Shown here piece by piece: positions 47,665 to 56,560 of a stretch of 64,000 bases of DNA. The stretch is taken from the NCBI GenBank assembly GCA_947365965.1, contig CANAZG010000003.1, positions 1 through 64,000 on the forward strand, given 5' to 3'. A program made the translations under genes and the position numbers. The stretch comes from an uncultured Clostridia bacterium (lineage in GTDB: Bacteria; Bacillota; Clostridia; Oscillospirales; Oscillospiraceae). How positions within the stretch are numbered: position 1 is the first letter of the stretch; the number at the start of each line of letters is the position of its first letter. Below the pieces are notes generated by a model. That model did not search any database. It worked only from the letters and a program-made list of their open reading frames with translations, and had not been told where the DNA came from.

Positions 47665-48834
47665 TTACTCGGTCTGGAAGCGGTCATCGCCGCCGCCCAG
47701 GGCGCTCATGACCTCTTCAATATAGGTGGTGATATTGTTCTTGGCGTCCTCGAAGTCGTACTTCATGACGTTGTTGGGGTCCAGGCCGAAGTCCGCAGCC
47801 TGGGAGGGCTGCTGGGCGTTGTCGATGACCAGGAACTGGTAGGAGCCGTAGTCGTCGGCCAGCTCCACGCACTCGGGGGACAGGGCGTACTCAATCCACA
47901 GCTTGGCGGCGTTGGGATGGGCCGCGCCCTTGAAGATGGCGGTGGCGCCCACCTCGAAGGAGGTGCCGCTGGAGGGGATCACCAGCTCGATGTTCTCATA
48001 GCCGTTGTCCACGATCTGGGTGATGCCGTCGTGGAGGAAGCCGATGCCCACCACGCACTCGCCGGTGCCCACGTTCTTGGACGGGCCGGAGCCGGACTTG
48101 GTGTACACCTCAATGTTCTTGTCCAGGTCGACCAGGTACTGAATGCCCTCGTCGTGGCCGTACTTCTGGATCATGGTGTTGATGACCAGCTTGGCGGTGC
48201 CGGCGGTGTTGTAGTTGGACAGCCAGATCAGGTCCTTGTACTCCTCCTTGAGCAGATCCTGCCAGTCCTGGGGGGCCTCCAGGTTCATGCGGGCCAGCTC
48301 GTCCTTGTTGACCATGAAGCCCAGAATGCCCTTGTAGATGCCGTACCAGTAGCCGTCAGCGTCCCGGTACTGGGCGTCCAGCAGGTGGGAGGCGTTGGCC
48401 GCGTCATAGGCCTCCAGCAGGCCCTCGGCCGCCACCACGTTGTAGGGATCGGTGGTGCCGCCGAACCACACGTCGGCGGAGGGGTTGCCGTTCTCCTCCT
48501 CAATCTTGGCCTGGACCTCGCCGGTGGACAGGCGCTGATAGGTGGTCTTGATGCCGTAGAGCTCCTGGAAGTGCTCGCAGGCGGCGGAGAGGTACTCCTC
48601 CTCGCAGGAGCCGTAGACCACCAGCTCGCCCTCGGCCTGGGCCGCGGCCACCAGCTCCGCCATGGGATCGGCGGGGGCGGCGGGCTCGTTGCTGTCCGCC
48701 GGCTTCTGGCTGTCGGTCTGGTTATCGGCGGGCGGCGGGGTCTGGTCCGCCGGCTTGTTGTCGTCCTTGCCGCCGCAGGCCGCCAGAGACAGGGCCATCA
48801 GCAGGACAAGCAGCAGAGATAAAAACTTCTTCAT
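47665..48834 (-). CDS. Iron-type ABC substrate-binding lipoprotein
   Basis: A 389-residue exported lipoprotein: signal and lipobox 'MKKFLSLLLVLLMALSLAACGGKD', a Pro/Asp-rich linker, then a FbpA/AfuA-like domain. The domain shows 'AQAEGELVVYGSCEEEYLSAACEHFQELYGIKTTYQRLSTGEVQAKIEEENGNPSADVWFGG' and 'NVGTGECVVGIGFLHDG'. The family captures ferric iron, phosphonates or sugar phosphates. No iron-ligating Tyr pair can be confirmed by eye, so the ligand stays open. It is first in the operon, behind a strong promoter. Confidence 0.9.
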   Translation of the reverse strand: MKKFLSLLLVLLMALSLAACGGKDDNKPADQTPPPADNQTDSQKPADSNEPAAPADPMAELVAAAQAEGELVVYGSCEEEYLSAACEHFQELYGIKTTYQRLSTGEVQAKIEEENGNPSADVWFGGTTDPYNVVAAEGLLEAYDAANASHLLDAQYRDADGYWYGIYKGILGFMVNKDELARMNLEAPQDWQDLLKEEYKDLIWLSNYNTAGTAKLVINTMIQKYGHDEGIQYLVDLDKNIEVYTKSGSGPSKNVGTGECVVGIGFLHDGITQIVDNGYENIELVIPSSGTSFEVGATAIFKGAAHPNAAKLWIEYALSPECVELADDYGSYQFLVIDNAQQPSQAADFGLDPNNVMKYDFEDAKNNITTYIEEVMSALGGGDDRFQTE

Positions 48835-48896
48835 GCGTTTGTTCCTCCAATCGTATTTCCCGCCGGAGGGGCGCTCCCCCTCCGATCAGTGGTTTT

Positions 48897-48925
48897 ATTG
48901 TAGTGCTTCCAGGGGAAAATGTCAA
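48897..48925 (-). promoter_or_regulatory. Promoter of the first ABC operon
   Basis: Minus-strand TTGACA, a 17-base spacer, TACAAT. A hairpin, GGAGGGG / CCCCTCC (about 48864-48882), lies in the 5' leader. Confidence 0.8.
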
Positions 48926-48963
48926 TATGTCCAAAGACACTTCTCGATTTCCCGGGGATTTTA

Positions 48964-49593
48964 TCAGTTTTCTCCTGTTTTCACCATCACGCCCGCCTGG
49001 CGCAGGGCCTGACGGAGGCGGCCCATGTCGCCGTCAAAGACATATCCGTCCATGCCCGCGCAGAGGGCCCCCTCCACGTTGATGTTCAGATCATCCACAA
49101 AGAAGCACTCCGACGGGTCCAGGCCGTACTCCCGGAACAGGATCTCGTAGATCTCCCGCTCCGGCTTGAGGACCTTCCAGTGGGCGGAGATAACCGCGCC
49201 GTCAAAGAACTGGCTGCCGGGTATGTCAGGGAAGTACTCCGGCTGGCGCACCGTGGCGTTGGAGAGGAGGTAGAGGCCATAGCCCAGGCCCTTCAGCTCC
49301 TCCAGCAGCGCCGCCATGCCCTCCATGGGCATGAGGGGGCCGTCCAGCCACCAGCCCAGCACCAGCCTGCGGGCGTACTCCCACAGACGCCGGGGCAGAC
49401 GGGCCTCCATGGCGGCCACGGCCTCCTCCTGGCCCAGGGTCCCCCGGTCCATGCGGATCCACTCCACAGACCCGAACACCTCCCGGGCCAGCAGGGGCCG
49501 GTCCTCCTCCGGCACCCCCAGCCGGTCCATGAACACCTGGGGGATGTAGTGGATGAGCACGTTGCCCATGTCGAAGACAATATTGCGAATCAT
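48964..49593 (-). CDS. HAD-superfamily hydrolase (subfamily IA)
   Basis: A 209-residue haloacid-dehalogenase-fold phosphatase with an alpha-helical cap. Motif I 'NIVFDMGNVLIHYIP' has only one of the usual two nucleophile-region Asp residues (DMGN), as in YihX-type glucose-1-phosphatases. Motif II is 'YLLSNATV', motif III 'VLKPEREIYEILF' and motif IV 'CFFVDDLNINVEGALCAGM'. It starts nine bases after the permease stop, so it is the last gene of the second ABC operon and may act on the imported ligand. Substrate unknown. Confidence 0.9.
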   Translation of the reverse strand: MIRNIVFDMGNVLIHYIPQVFMDRLGVPEEDRPLLAREVFGSVEWIRMDRGTLGQEEAVAAMEARLPRRLWEYARRLVLGWWLDGPLMPMEGMAALLEELKGLGYGLYLLSNATVRQPEYFPDIPGSQFFDGAVISAHWKVLKPEREIYEILFREYGLDPSECFFVDDLNINVEGALCAGMDGYVFDGDMGRLRQALRQAGVMVKTGEN

Positions 49594-49602
49594 GGTGATC
49601 TC

Positions 49603-51489
49603 CTATCTCTTGAATTTTGCCTGGATGCGCTCCAGCCGCTTGCGGCGGCGGTCCCGGATCTCCAGCCGCTCCCCCAGGTCCCGGGCCCCCACGCCGTAGA
49701 CCAGATAGAGGATCACGCCGGAGACGATCATGATGAACACCGTGGACGCGCACCGGCGGCCCGAGGCGTTGACGTTGTAGCCGTAGAGCCCCTCCTCCGC
49801 GCACATGGACTGGATGACCATGGCGTAGGTGGTGCCGTAGGAGCTGGCGAAGGTGGCGGACATGTCGTACTCCGTGAACAGGGCGTTGAAGTTCAGGGCG
49901 AACACCGCCAGCACCGAGGGCAGGATGATGGGCAGCTTCACCTTCAGGAAGGTGACCAGGGGGCTGGCCCCCAGGTTCTTGGCCGCGTCCTCCAGCTCCT
50001 CGTCAATGGCGTAGAAAGCCGCCTTAATCATCCGCAGGGAGAAGGGCAGCTTCACCACCGTGTAGGCCAGGATAATCAGCAGCCGCACGTGCTCCCCGTA
50101 GTAGAGGTTGCTGCCCCCCACGTACCACACGTCCTCGCTGTTGAAGTAGATGCGGTAGGAGTAGCAGATCAGAATGGTGGGCAGCAGCCAGGGGAAGAGG
50201 AGGGCGTACTCCAGCGCCGTGCCCGACTTCTTATTGCGGTTTTTGAAGATGTAGTTGCAGGCCACCACCACGATCACGCAGGCCAGGGCGGCGGCAATGG
50301 CGGAGAGCACAAAGCTGAGCTTGATGCCCCCCAGGGTGGCCTCGTTGGCGAAGAGGCCGGAGATGGAGCCCTTGCGGGTCTTGTAGGTGCCCCGGTTGGT
50401 GAGGTACTGGTAGTCCTCGGAGCCGAAGAAGTTCACCAGGGTCCAGTTGGTGAGATCCAGCTTCTTCATGCGGATGGCCCCATAGGTCTGGAAGGAAAAG
50501 ATGATAATCATCACCACCGGGATCATGTAGATGATGAAGAGCACATAGGCGTAGATGTGGGCCAGGAGGTTGGAGACCGGGTTGGCGATCTTCTGCTTTT
50601 GCAGCTTGGCCTTGGTTTTGGAAACCGACAGGTAGTGGCCCTTTCGCTCGTAGGAGGAGAGCACTGTCAGCAGCACGATGGTGAACAGGGCCAGGATAAT
50701 GCTCAGCAGGGCCGCCCGGGCCTGGGGGAAGGCCTCGTCGGCCGAGGAGGAGCCGGCCAGACGGACGATCTCCGGGTTGATGGAGTCGTAGCCCAGCAGG
50801 GTGGGGGCGGACATGGCGCACAGGCCCGTGATGAAGGTCATGACCGTCAGGGAGAACATGGTGGGAACCAGGGTGGGGAAGACCACCTTCCAGAGGACCT
50901 TGAAGGGCTTGGCTCCCATGTTCCGGGCCGCCTCCACGGTGTTGTAGTCGATGCCCCGGATGGCGTTTCGCAGAAAGAGCATGTGGTTGCTGGTGCAGGC
51001 GAAGGTCATGGTGAAGAGCACGGCGTTGAACCCGGAGAACCAGTTGGGGTTCACGCCCGGGAAGGCGTTGACCAGCAGGGTGGTGATGATGCCGTTGCTG
51101 TCGTAGAGGAACAGGTAGCCGGTCACCAGGGCCACGCCGGAGTAGATGAGGGTGGTCATATAGCCCAGGCGGAGGATCCGCGCGCCCTTGATGTCAAAGT
51201 ACTCCGTCAGAAGCACGGTGGACACGCCCACCACGTTCACCGTCACCACCAGGCAAACGGCCAGCTTCAGGGAGTTCCACACGTAGGAGCCCATGCTGCC
51301 GGCGAAGAAGAAGCGGATCACCGCCAGGGGGTCCCGCTCTCCGGCGGCGTTGACGGTGTTGAACACGCTGGCCAGGGTGTTCAGGCAGGGCAGAAGCATG
51401 AAGCCCAGAAACAGGTATGCGAAAAAGGCGAAGCCGAAGACCTTCACCAGGAGCTTGGGGCTGAGGCGCTGGGAACGTGTCGCGCTCAT
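49603..51489 (-). CDS. Iron-type ABC transporter permease (two fused permease domains)
   Basis: A 628-residue protein with about twelve segments and two transport domains. EAA loops are 'EAARNMGAKPFKVLWKVVFPTLVPTMFSL' and 'EDAAKNLGASPLVTFLKVKLPIILPSVLAV'. It is a distant paralogue of the permease at 45652-47370, with a longer central region ('SKTKAKLQKQKIANPVSNLL'). The start is ATG 51489, with AGGAGG eight bases upstream; the track's 51498 is a GTG too close to the site. It lies between its ATPase gene and a HAD gene. Confidence 0.9.
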   Translation of the reverse strand: MSATRSQRLSPKLLVKVFGFAFFAYLFLGFMLLPCLNTLASVFNTVNAAGERDPLAVIRFFFAGSMGSYVWNSLKLAVCLVVTVNVVGVSTVLLTEYFDIKGARILRLGYMTTLIYSGVALVTGYLFLYDSNGIITTLLVNAFPGVNPNWFSGFNAVLFTMTFACTSNHMLFLRNAIRGIDYNTVEAARNMGAKPFKVLWKVVFPTLVPTMFSLTVMTFITGLCAMSAPTLLGYDSINPEIVRLAGSSSADEAFPQARAALLSIILALFTIVLLTVLSSYERKGHYLSVSKTKAKLQKQKIANPVSNLLAHIYAYVLFIIYMIPVVMIIIFSFQTYGAIRMKKLDLTNWTLVNFFGSEDYQYLTNRGTYKTRKGSISGLFANEATLGGIKLSFVLSAIAAALACVIVVVACNYIFKNRNKKSGTALEYALLFPWLLPTILICYSYRIYFNSEDVWYVGGSNLYYGEHVRLLIILAYTVVKLPFSLRMIKAAFYAIDEELEDAAKNLGASPLVTFLKVKLPIILPSVLAVFALNFNALFTEYDMSATFASSYGTTYAMVIQSMCAEEGLYGYNVNASGRRCASTVFIMIVSGVILYLVYGVGARDLGERLEIRDRRRKRLERIQAKFKR

Positions 51490-51514
51490 GGGGCACACCT
51501 CCTATTGATCCCTT

Positions 51515-52540
51515 TTACTGCTGGGCGGCCGCGGGGTAGGCCATCACATCCCTGGGATCCATGACCACCCGGACCCGCTGGCCCGCCTCGTAGATGTTCA
51601 CGCCGTCGTTTTTCTCAATGACCTTGATGGTCTGGCCGGCCAGACGGATATAGTACTTGATGTACAGGCCGTAGTACTCCCGGCTGTCCACCGTGCCCTC
51701 CAGCGCCGCCGCCCCCGCCTTGGGCTCCACGTTCACGTGGATGCGCTCCAGGCGGATATAGTTGCGGGCCGCCGGATCAACGGAGCCGCCGGCCTGGTTC
51801 AGGGCCCGCACCGCCTCCGGCTCCAGGCGGTTGATGTCGCCGATGAAGTTGCACACAAACTCTGTGGCCGAGTGGTTGTAGACCTCGTTGGGCGTCCCCA
51901 CCTGCTCGATGACCCCCTTGTTGAACACGGCGATCCTGTCGGAGAGGGTGAGAGCCTCCTCCTGGTCGTGGGTGACGTAGATGGTGGTGATGCCGAAGTC
52001 CTTCTGCATCTTTTTCAGCTCGTTGCGCAGCTGCACCCGCAGCTTGGCGTCCAAGTTGGACAGGGGCTCGTCCATGCAGATGATGGCCGGGCCGGTGACC
52101 AGAGCCCGGGCGATGGCCACCCGCTGCTGCTGGCCGCCGGAGAGCTGGCTGACCGCCTTGGCCAGCTGCTCGTCGCTGAGGTCCACCTTCCGGGCGATCT
52201 CCCGGACCCGGCGGTCCACCTCCGGCTTCTTCAGCTTTTTCAGCTTCAGGCCAAAGGCGATGTTGTCGTAGACGGTCATGGTAGGGAACAGGGCGTAGGA
52301 CTGAAAGACAATGCCGATGCTGCGCTCCTCAATGGGCACATGGGTGATGTCCTTCCCCTTCACCACCACGCTGCCGGACACGGGCTCGATAAAGCCGGTG
52401 AGGGTGCGCAGGGTGGTGGTCTTCCCGCAGCCGGAGGGGCCCAGGAAGGTGAAGAACTCCCCCTCCTTCACGTGGACGTTGATGCTGTGCAGGGCGGTGA
52501 AGTCGCCGAATTTGACCACAATGTCGTTCAAGCGAATCAT
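51515..52540 (-). CDS. ABC transporter ATP-binding protein (iron/polyamine type)
   Basis: A 341-residue ATPase with Walker A '[11 protein letters not shown]', signature '[12 protein letters not shown]', Walker B '[16 protein letters not shown]', H-loop '[13 protein letters not shown]' and a C-terminal TOBE domain. It is the second importer's motor, placed between binding-protein and permease genes; in the other operon it is last. The start ATG 52540 follows GGGAGAGGCTTCT. The upstream track start at 52639 is inside the hairpin region. Confidence 0.92.
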   Translation of the reverse strand: MIRLNDIVVKFGDFTALHSINVHVKEGEFFTFLGPSGCGKTTTLRTLTGFIEPVSGSVVVKGKDITHVPIEERSIGIVFQSYALFPTMTVYDNIAFGLKLKKLKKPEVDRRVREIARKVDLSDEQLAKAVSQLSGGQQQRVAIARALVTGPAIICMDEPLSNLDAKLRVQLRNELKKMQKDFGITTIYVTHDQEEALTLSDRIAVFNKGVIEQVGTPNEVYNHSATEFVCNFIGDINRLEPEAVRALNQAGGSVDPAARNYIRLERIHVNVEPKAGAAALEGTVDSREYYGLYIKYYIRLAGQTIKVIEKNDGVNIYEAGQRVRVVMDPRDVMAYPAAAQQ

Positions 52541-52589
52541 AGAAGCCTCTCCCTCTCTCTCGAAATTGGTTCTTCTCTCCGGGTTGGAA

Positions 52590-52624
52590 TTGGGGTGCGG
52601 GCATAAAACCGTCCCGCACCCCAA
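52590..52624. terminator. Intercistronic hairpin after the second binding-protein gene
   Basis: TTGGGGTGCGGG / CCCGCACCCCAA stem with an 11-base loop; a second small palindrome, GGCAAA/TTTGCC, lies at 52634-52651. No T-run, so attenuation or mRNA protection is likelier than full termination. Confidence 0.6.
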
Positions 52625-52681
52625 TGAAGGCGCCGGCAAAGTGAAATTTGCCGTCTAACCGCGTGTATGGAAAATAATGTA

Positions 52682-53971
52682 TCAGCCGGCGGACTGGGTG
52701 AGCGTGGTCCAATCCAGGCTGTCCCAGTCGGGCTCAGAGGCCGCGCCGCTGGCGTCCGCCCAGTAGAAGCCCAGATTGGTCATGATGTTGGTCCACTCGC
52801 TGGAGTGGCTGGCCACGTACTCGGCATAGGTGGTGTCGCCGTCCACCTTGGTCAGGGCGAAGTTCTTGAGGGTGTAGATCTCGGGCACGCCGTCGGGGTA
52901 GAGGATGTTGGCGGCCTCCTGGTTGCAGGGATAGGAGTCAAACTCCTCGCCCCAGGCGGCCTGCACGTCGGCGGAGCCGAACCACTCGGCAAAGGCCTTC
53001 ACAGCCTCGGTCTCCTCGTCGCTGCGGCCGGCCTTGTCCAGCACGCCGATGTACTCCGCGATGTAGTAGGTGCCGTCGGCAATGTCCACCAGGGCCCAGT
53101 TCTCCGGCTCCATGGTGCCCTTGAGGGGCTTGTCGGAGCTCTCGCCGGCAGCGTCGATCTTGCCGTAGAGGGAGGAGGAGTAGAAGGTGGAGACCTGTAC
53201 GTCGCCCTTGTTGAGGGGATCAAAGCCGTACTTGTAGTCGTCGCCGCCGCTCTTGCCCTCCTCGCAGTACTTCCACAGGGTCTTCCAGCCGTCCACGCTG
53301 ATGCCGCCGGCGGGGGAGGCGGGATCCACAAAGGCGTAGAGCATGGCGGAGTTGATGTTGGCGTTGGTGGTGCCGCCCACCTTGTTCTGGCGGTACCAGC
53401 TGTAGCCGCAGTCCACGATGTCCGCCCAGTGGTCAAAGTGGAGCTCCGCGCCGTTGGTGCCCAGCTCGTCGTTGCGGTAGAGCATCAGCACGTTCTGGAT
53501 GACAAGGCCGTAGGCCTGACCGGGGTAGACGTACTCGCCCACCTCAGCGGACCAGGAGGGGGTCCAGTCCACCAGCTTCAGGTTCTCGTAGGTGCCGCCC
53601 ACCACCTGGCTCCAGCGGGTCTCGTTGAGGCCGAAGAGGATGTCGCCATCCTTGTTCTCGTTGGCGGCCTGGATGGCGGCGGTGTCGCCGGAGATGACGG
53701 AGTTGTCGTCAATGGAAATGGTGAAGCCGGCGTCCCTGGCCTCGTTGATGAGCCACGTGGTGCGCTCGGTGGAGTTGGAGTTGGAGTAGATGCGGATGGT
53801 GTAGCCGGAGTAGTCCTTGTCCCCGCCGTCGGCGGTGGCGGGATCGGGGGTCTTGGCCGGCTCGCTGGGGGCGGCGGGGGCGGGATCGGCGGGCTTGTCG
53901 TTGTTTCCGCCGCAGGCCGCCAGGGCCAGGGTCATGACCAGGGCCAACAGAATGGCAAGAGCTTTCTTCAT
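52682..53971 (-). CDS. Iron-type ABC substrate-binding lipoprotein (second system)
   Basis: A 429-residue lipoprotein: 'MKKALAILLALVMTLALAACGGNND' with lipobox LAAC, a long Pro/Ala/Asp linker, then a periplasmic-binding fold ('GYTIRIYSNSNSTERTTWLINEARDAGFTISIDDNSVISGDTAAIQAANENKDGDILFGLNETRW'). The 'EAVKAFAEWFGSADVQAAWGEEFDSYPCNQEAANIL' segment is typical of family-1/AfuA proteins. It is only distantly similar to the binding protein at 47665, so the two importers probably take different ligands. First gene of its operon. Confidence 0.9.
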   Translation of the reverse strand: MKKALAILLALVMTLALAACGGNNDKPADPAPAAPSEPAKTPDPATADGGDKDYSGYTIRIYSNSNSTERTTWLINEARDAGFTISIDDNSVISGDTAAIQAANENKDGDILFGLNETRWSQVVGGTYENLKLVDWTPSWSAEVGEYVYPGQAYGLVIQNVLMLYRNDELGTNGAELHFDHWADIVDCGYSWYRQNKVGGTTNANINSAMLYAFVDPASPAGGISVDGWKTLWKYCEEGKSGGDDYKYGFDPLNKGDVQVSTFYSSSLYGKIDAAGESSDKPLKGTMEPENWALVDIADGTYYIAEYIGVLDKAGRSDEETEAVKAFAEWFGSADVQAAWGEEFDSYPCNQEAANILYPDGVPEIYTLKNFALTKVDGDTTYAEYVASHSSEWTNIMTNLGFYWADASGAASEPDWDSLDWTTLTQSAG

Positions 53972-54026
53972 AATGTTTTCTCCTTTTCATCAATTTAGAC
54001 GCTGGGACAGTATCTTCCATAGATAT

Positions 54027-54032
54027 ATTATA
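54027..54032 (-). promoter_or_regulatory. -10 box of the second ABC operon
   Basis: TATAAT on the minus strand about 56 bases before the binding-protein ATG. The -35 region (TTCCGT at 17 bases) is poor. The rest of the gap to 54150 shows nothing recognisable. Confidence 0.5.
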
Positions 54033-54150
54033 AGGTGGCACGCACCAAAACGGAACAGGACAAAACTGCGATTATTGGGTGGATTCTGTCCAAGACGGCA
54101 CAAAAATCGGGGGAGCGTTTTGTGCAGAGTGCCGGGCGGTGGACGCAAAA

Positions 54151-54176
54151 GCCCCCCGCGCCTGGGCGCGGGGGGC
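54151..54176 (-). terminator. Terminator of the second chemoreceptor gene
   Basis: GCCCCCCGCGCC / GGCGCGGGGGGC stem with a 2-base loop, 13 bases after the gene end, followed on the minus strand by TTTTGCG. Confidence 0.75.
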
Positions 54177-54189
54177 AGTCTGTAGGCGA

Positions 54190-56163
54190 TCAATCCCTTG
54201 CCAGAATGAACTGGTCCACCAGATGCTTGAGGCTGTTGGCCTCGGCGGACAGCTCCTCGCTGGCCGCGGCGCTCTCCTGGGCGGTGGCGGAGTTGGTCTG
54301 GACCACGCTGGAAATCTGGTCCACCCCCTCGGTGACCTGGGCAATGGCGGTGGTCTGGCTCTCCACGGCCCGGACCACGATGTTCATCTGGGTGGTCACG
54401 TTTCCGGCAATAACGCTGGTCCGCTCCAGGGACTCGGTGACCTTGTTCACCACCTGTCCGCCCTCGGTGACGGCGGCGATGGAGCCCTCGATGAGCTCCT
54501 TGGTGGCCTTGGCCGCCTCGTCGGACTTGGAGGCCAGGTTGCGCACCTCGTCGGCCACCACGGCGAAGCCCTTGCCGGCGGTGCCCGCCCGGGCGGCCTC
54601 CACGGCGGCGTTCAGGGCCAGAATGTTGGTCTGGAAGGCGATGTTCTCAATGGCGGCGATGATCTTGGAAATCTCCTCGGAGGAGGTGGAGATGCGCTCC
54701 ATGGCCGTGTTCAGATCCTTGACGTACTCCACGCTGATGCCCAACTGCGCGCCGGCCTGCTCCACGAACTGGCCCGCCTGGGCGGAGGCGGCGGCGGTCT
54801 CCTTGGCGCTGGCGGAGATGTCGTTGATGGTGGCCGCCAGCTCCTCCACCGCGCTGGCCTGCTCCATGGAGCCCTCGCTGAGCCGCTGGGCGCCGGTGGA
54901 CACCTGACTGCTGGCGGAGGAGACCTGGGCGGCGGCGGAGTCAATCTGCCGCAGGGTGCTGCTCAGCTCCCTGTTCAGGTGGCGCATGGACTGGAGAAGG
55001 CCCTGGAACTCGCCTACGTAGGCCTCGCTGTGGGCGGAGTGTATGTCGAAGTTCTTACCCGCCATCTCCGTGAGCAGGTAGTCGATGTCGGCGATGATGG
55101 TGTTCAGCCCGGTGACCATGTCCGCCGTGTCCCGAGTCAGCTCCGCAGTCTCATCCTGGCCGCTGGCCTGGGGGACGGGGGACTTGAGATCGCCCTCCAC
55201 CAGCTGCTGCATCCGCTGGCAGCAGGCCCGCATGGGATTGCTGATGTTGCTGGAGAGCTTCAGGGCCACCACGATGGAGGCCAGGGCGGAAACCACCACC
55301 ACCAGCACGTTAATCAGCATTCCTACATATGTATCCTTCAGGTAGTCCTGCTGCATGGCCGTCACGGCGATGCTCCAGCCGTCGGTGCCGCTTACGGGGG
55401 CGTAGGCCGCGTAGTAAGGGCCGCTGCTGCTCTTAAAACCGCCGAAGCCGTTCTTCCCCTGGCGCATCTCCCCGTGGATGGCGGCCAGTTCTTTCAGGGA
55501 GGCGTCGCTCTGGGCCTCCCGCTCGATATTCTGGGTGGTGATGGTGTCCAGGGTGTTGTCGGCGATGGTGTCGCCGGACTTGTTAATCATGTAGGCCCTG
55601 CTGTTCTCGCTGACCTTGATGGAGGAGACGATGTCGTTGAGGAAGGTCTCCGGAGGCACAAAGTACACCACGCCCACAATGGAGCCGCCCCGGCTGCCGC
55701 CGGCGTAGATGGGCGCGGCCACGATGATGGACAGCTCCCCTGTGACCTTGCTGACCAGGGGCTCGGACACATAGACGGCGCCGGCCATGGCCTGCTGCAC
55801 GTACTCCCGGTCCGAGTAGTCGTTGCCGTCGAAGATGCTCTTGCCGTTGATGCCCACGATGTTGCCCCGCTGGAAGCCGTGCATGGACACCCGCTCGTCG
55901 ATGATGGCCCGCTTGACCTCCACCGACGCCATGCCGTCGGAGAGCTGGGGGATGCAGCCCGTGTCCATGGCCACATTCCTGTAGGCGATCAGCTCCTGCT
56001 CCACCCGCTCTGCGGCCAGCACAGCGGTCTCGCTCATCATCTGCTCCACTGTGGCAAGGGTGCTCCGGTAGTTGAGGGTAATGCTGGTTGCTCCCACCAG
56101 GAGCAGCGCGATCACGACGGTTGCCATCAGGCATACCGTGATTTTCTTGCGGATACTTGTCAT
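54190..56163 (-). CDS. Methyl-accepting chemotaxis protein with dCache sensor
   Basis: A 657-residue receptor: membrane segment '[23 protein letters not shown]', an extracytoplasmic dCache-type domain ('[42 protein letters not shown]'), a second segment ('[20 protein letters not shown]'), HAMP, then the signalling coil with tip '[26 protein letters not shown]'. The sensor's [16 protein letters not shown] stretch resembles amino-acid-binding dCache domains, but the binding motif is not certain. ATG 56163 follows GAGGTG. It lies just upstream of an ABC importer operon; no che genes are present. Confidence 0.93.
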   Translation of the reverse strand: MTSIRKKITVCLMATVVIALLLVGATSITLNYRSTLATVEQMMSETAVLAAERVEQELIAYRNVAMDTGCIPQLSDGMASVEVKRAIIDERVSMHGFQRGNIVGINGKSIFDGNDYSDREYVQQAMAGAVYVSEPLVSKVTGELSIIVAAPIYAGGSRGGSIVGVVYFVPPETFLNDIVSSIKVSENSRAYMINKSGDTIADNTLDTITTQNIEREAQSDASLKELAAIHGEMRQGKNGFGGFKSSSGPYYAAYAPVSGTDGWSIAVTAMQQDYLKDTYVGMLINVLVVVVSALASIVVALKLSSNISNPMRACCQRMQQLVEGDLKSPVPQASGQDETAELTRDTADMVTGLNTIIADIDYLLTEMAGKNFDIHSAHSEAYVGEFQGLLQSMRHLNRELSSTLRQIDSAAAQVSSASSQVSTGAQRLSEGSMEQASAVEELAATINDISASAKETAAASAQAGQFVEQAGAQLGISVEYVKDLNTAMERISTSSEEISKIIAAIENIAFQTNILALNAAVEAARAGTAGKGFAVVADEVRNLASKSDEAAKATKELIEGSIAAVTEGGQVVNKVTESLERTSVIAGNVTTQMNIVVRAVESQTTAIAQVTEGVDQISSVVQTNSATAQESAAASEELSAEANSLKHLVDQFILARD

Positions 56164-56223
56164 CTCTTCGCACCTCACAATACTTATTCAGTTTGCTTTT
56201 TCTCTTTCCCTATACCCTCTTAT

Positions 56224-56253
56224 ATTATATGAGATTGGAATGCCCCTTGTCAA
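56224..56253 (-). promoter_or_regulatory. Promoter of the second chemoreceptor gene
   Basis: Minus-strand TTGACA, an 18-base spacer, TATAAT. Confidence 0.8.
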
Positions 56254-56332
56254 TGGGTTTGCCGGTTTTTGACTTTTTTTATCCGGAGGGGCGGCCGGCG
56301 GTTTTTGACCAAAGGGGGAAAAATGACGCGAA

Positions 56333-56361
56333 TTGAGACAGAACGCCCGGAATGGTACATT
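56333..56361 (+). promoter_or_regulatory. Probable promoter of the radical SAM gene
   Basis: TTGAGA, a 17-base spacer, TACATT, about 200 bases before the ATG. The leader between them shows no riboswitch or hairpin I can recognise. Confidence 0.5.
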
Positions 56362-56560
56362 TTGGGCCGTCCGGGGCGCTGTGTCCCTTGAGAAAATCGG
56401 AGCGGAGGGCTATGCTGAGGGCGGACAAAAACGCCGCCAGAACGGCGGCACGGGACGCGAGCGTCAAGATTCAGAGACTGTATTCATACCGGCCGGACCG
56501 TGTTCAACTGCTGTGGATACAGGGATTACAGATTTTAAGAGACAGAAAAGGAGAATCGCC

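Noticed and set aside
48919-51564. 881-residue plus-strand ORF
   Set aside because: Antisense shadow of the HAD and permease genes; composition dominated by His, Gly, Gln and Val.
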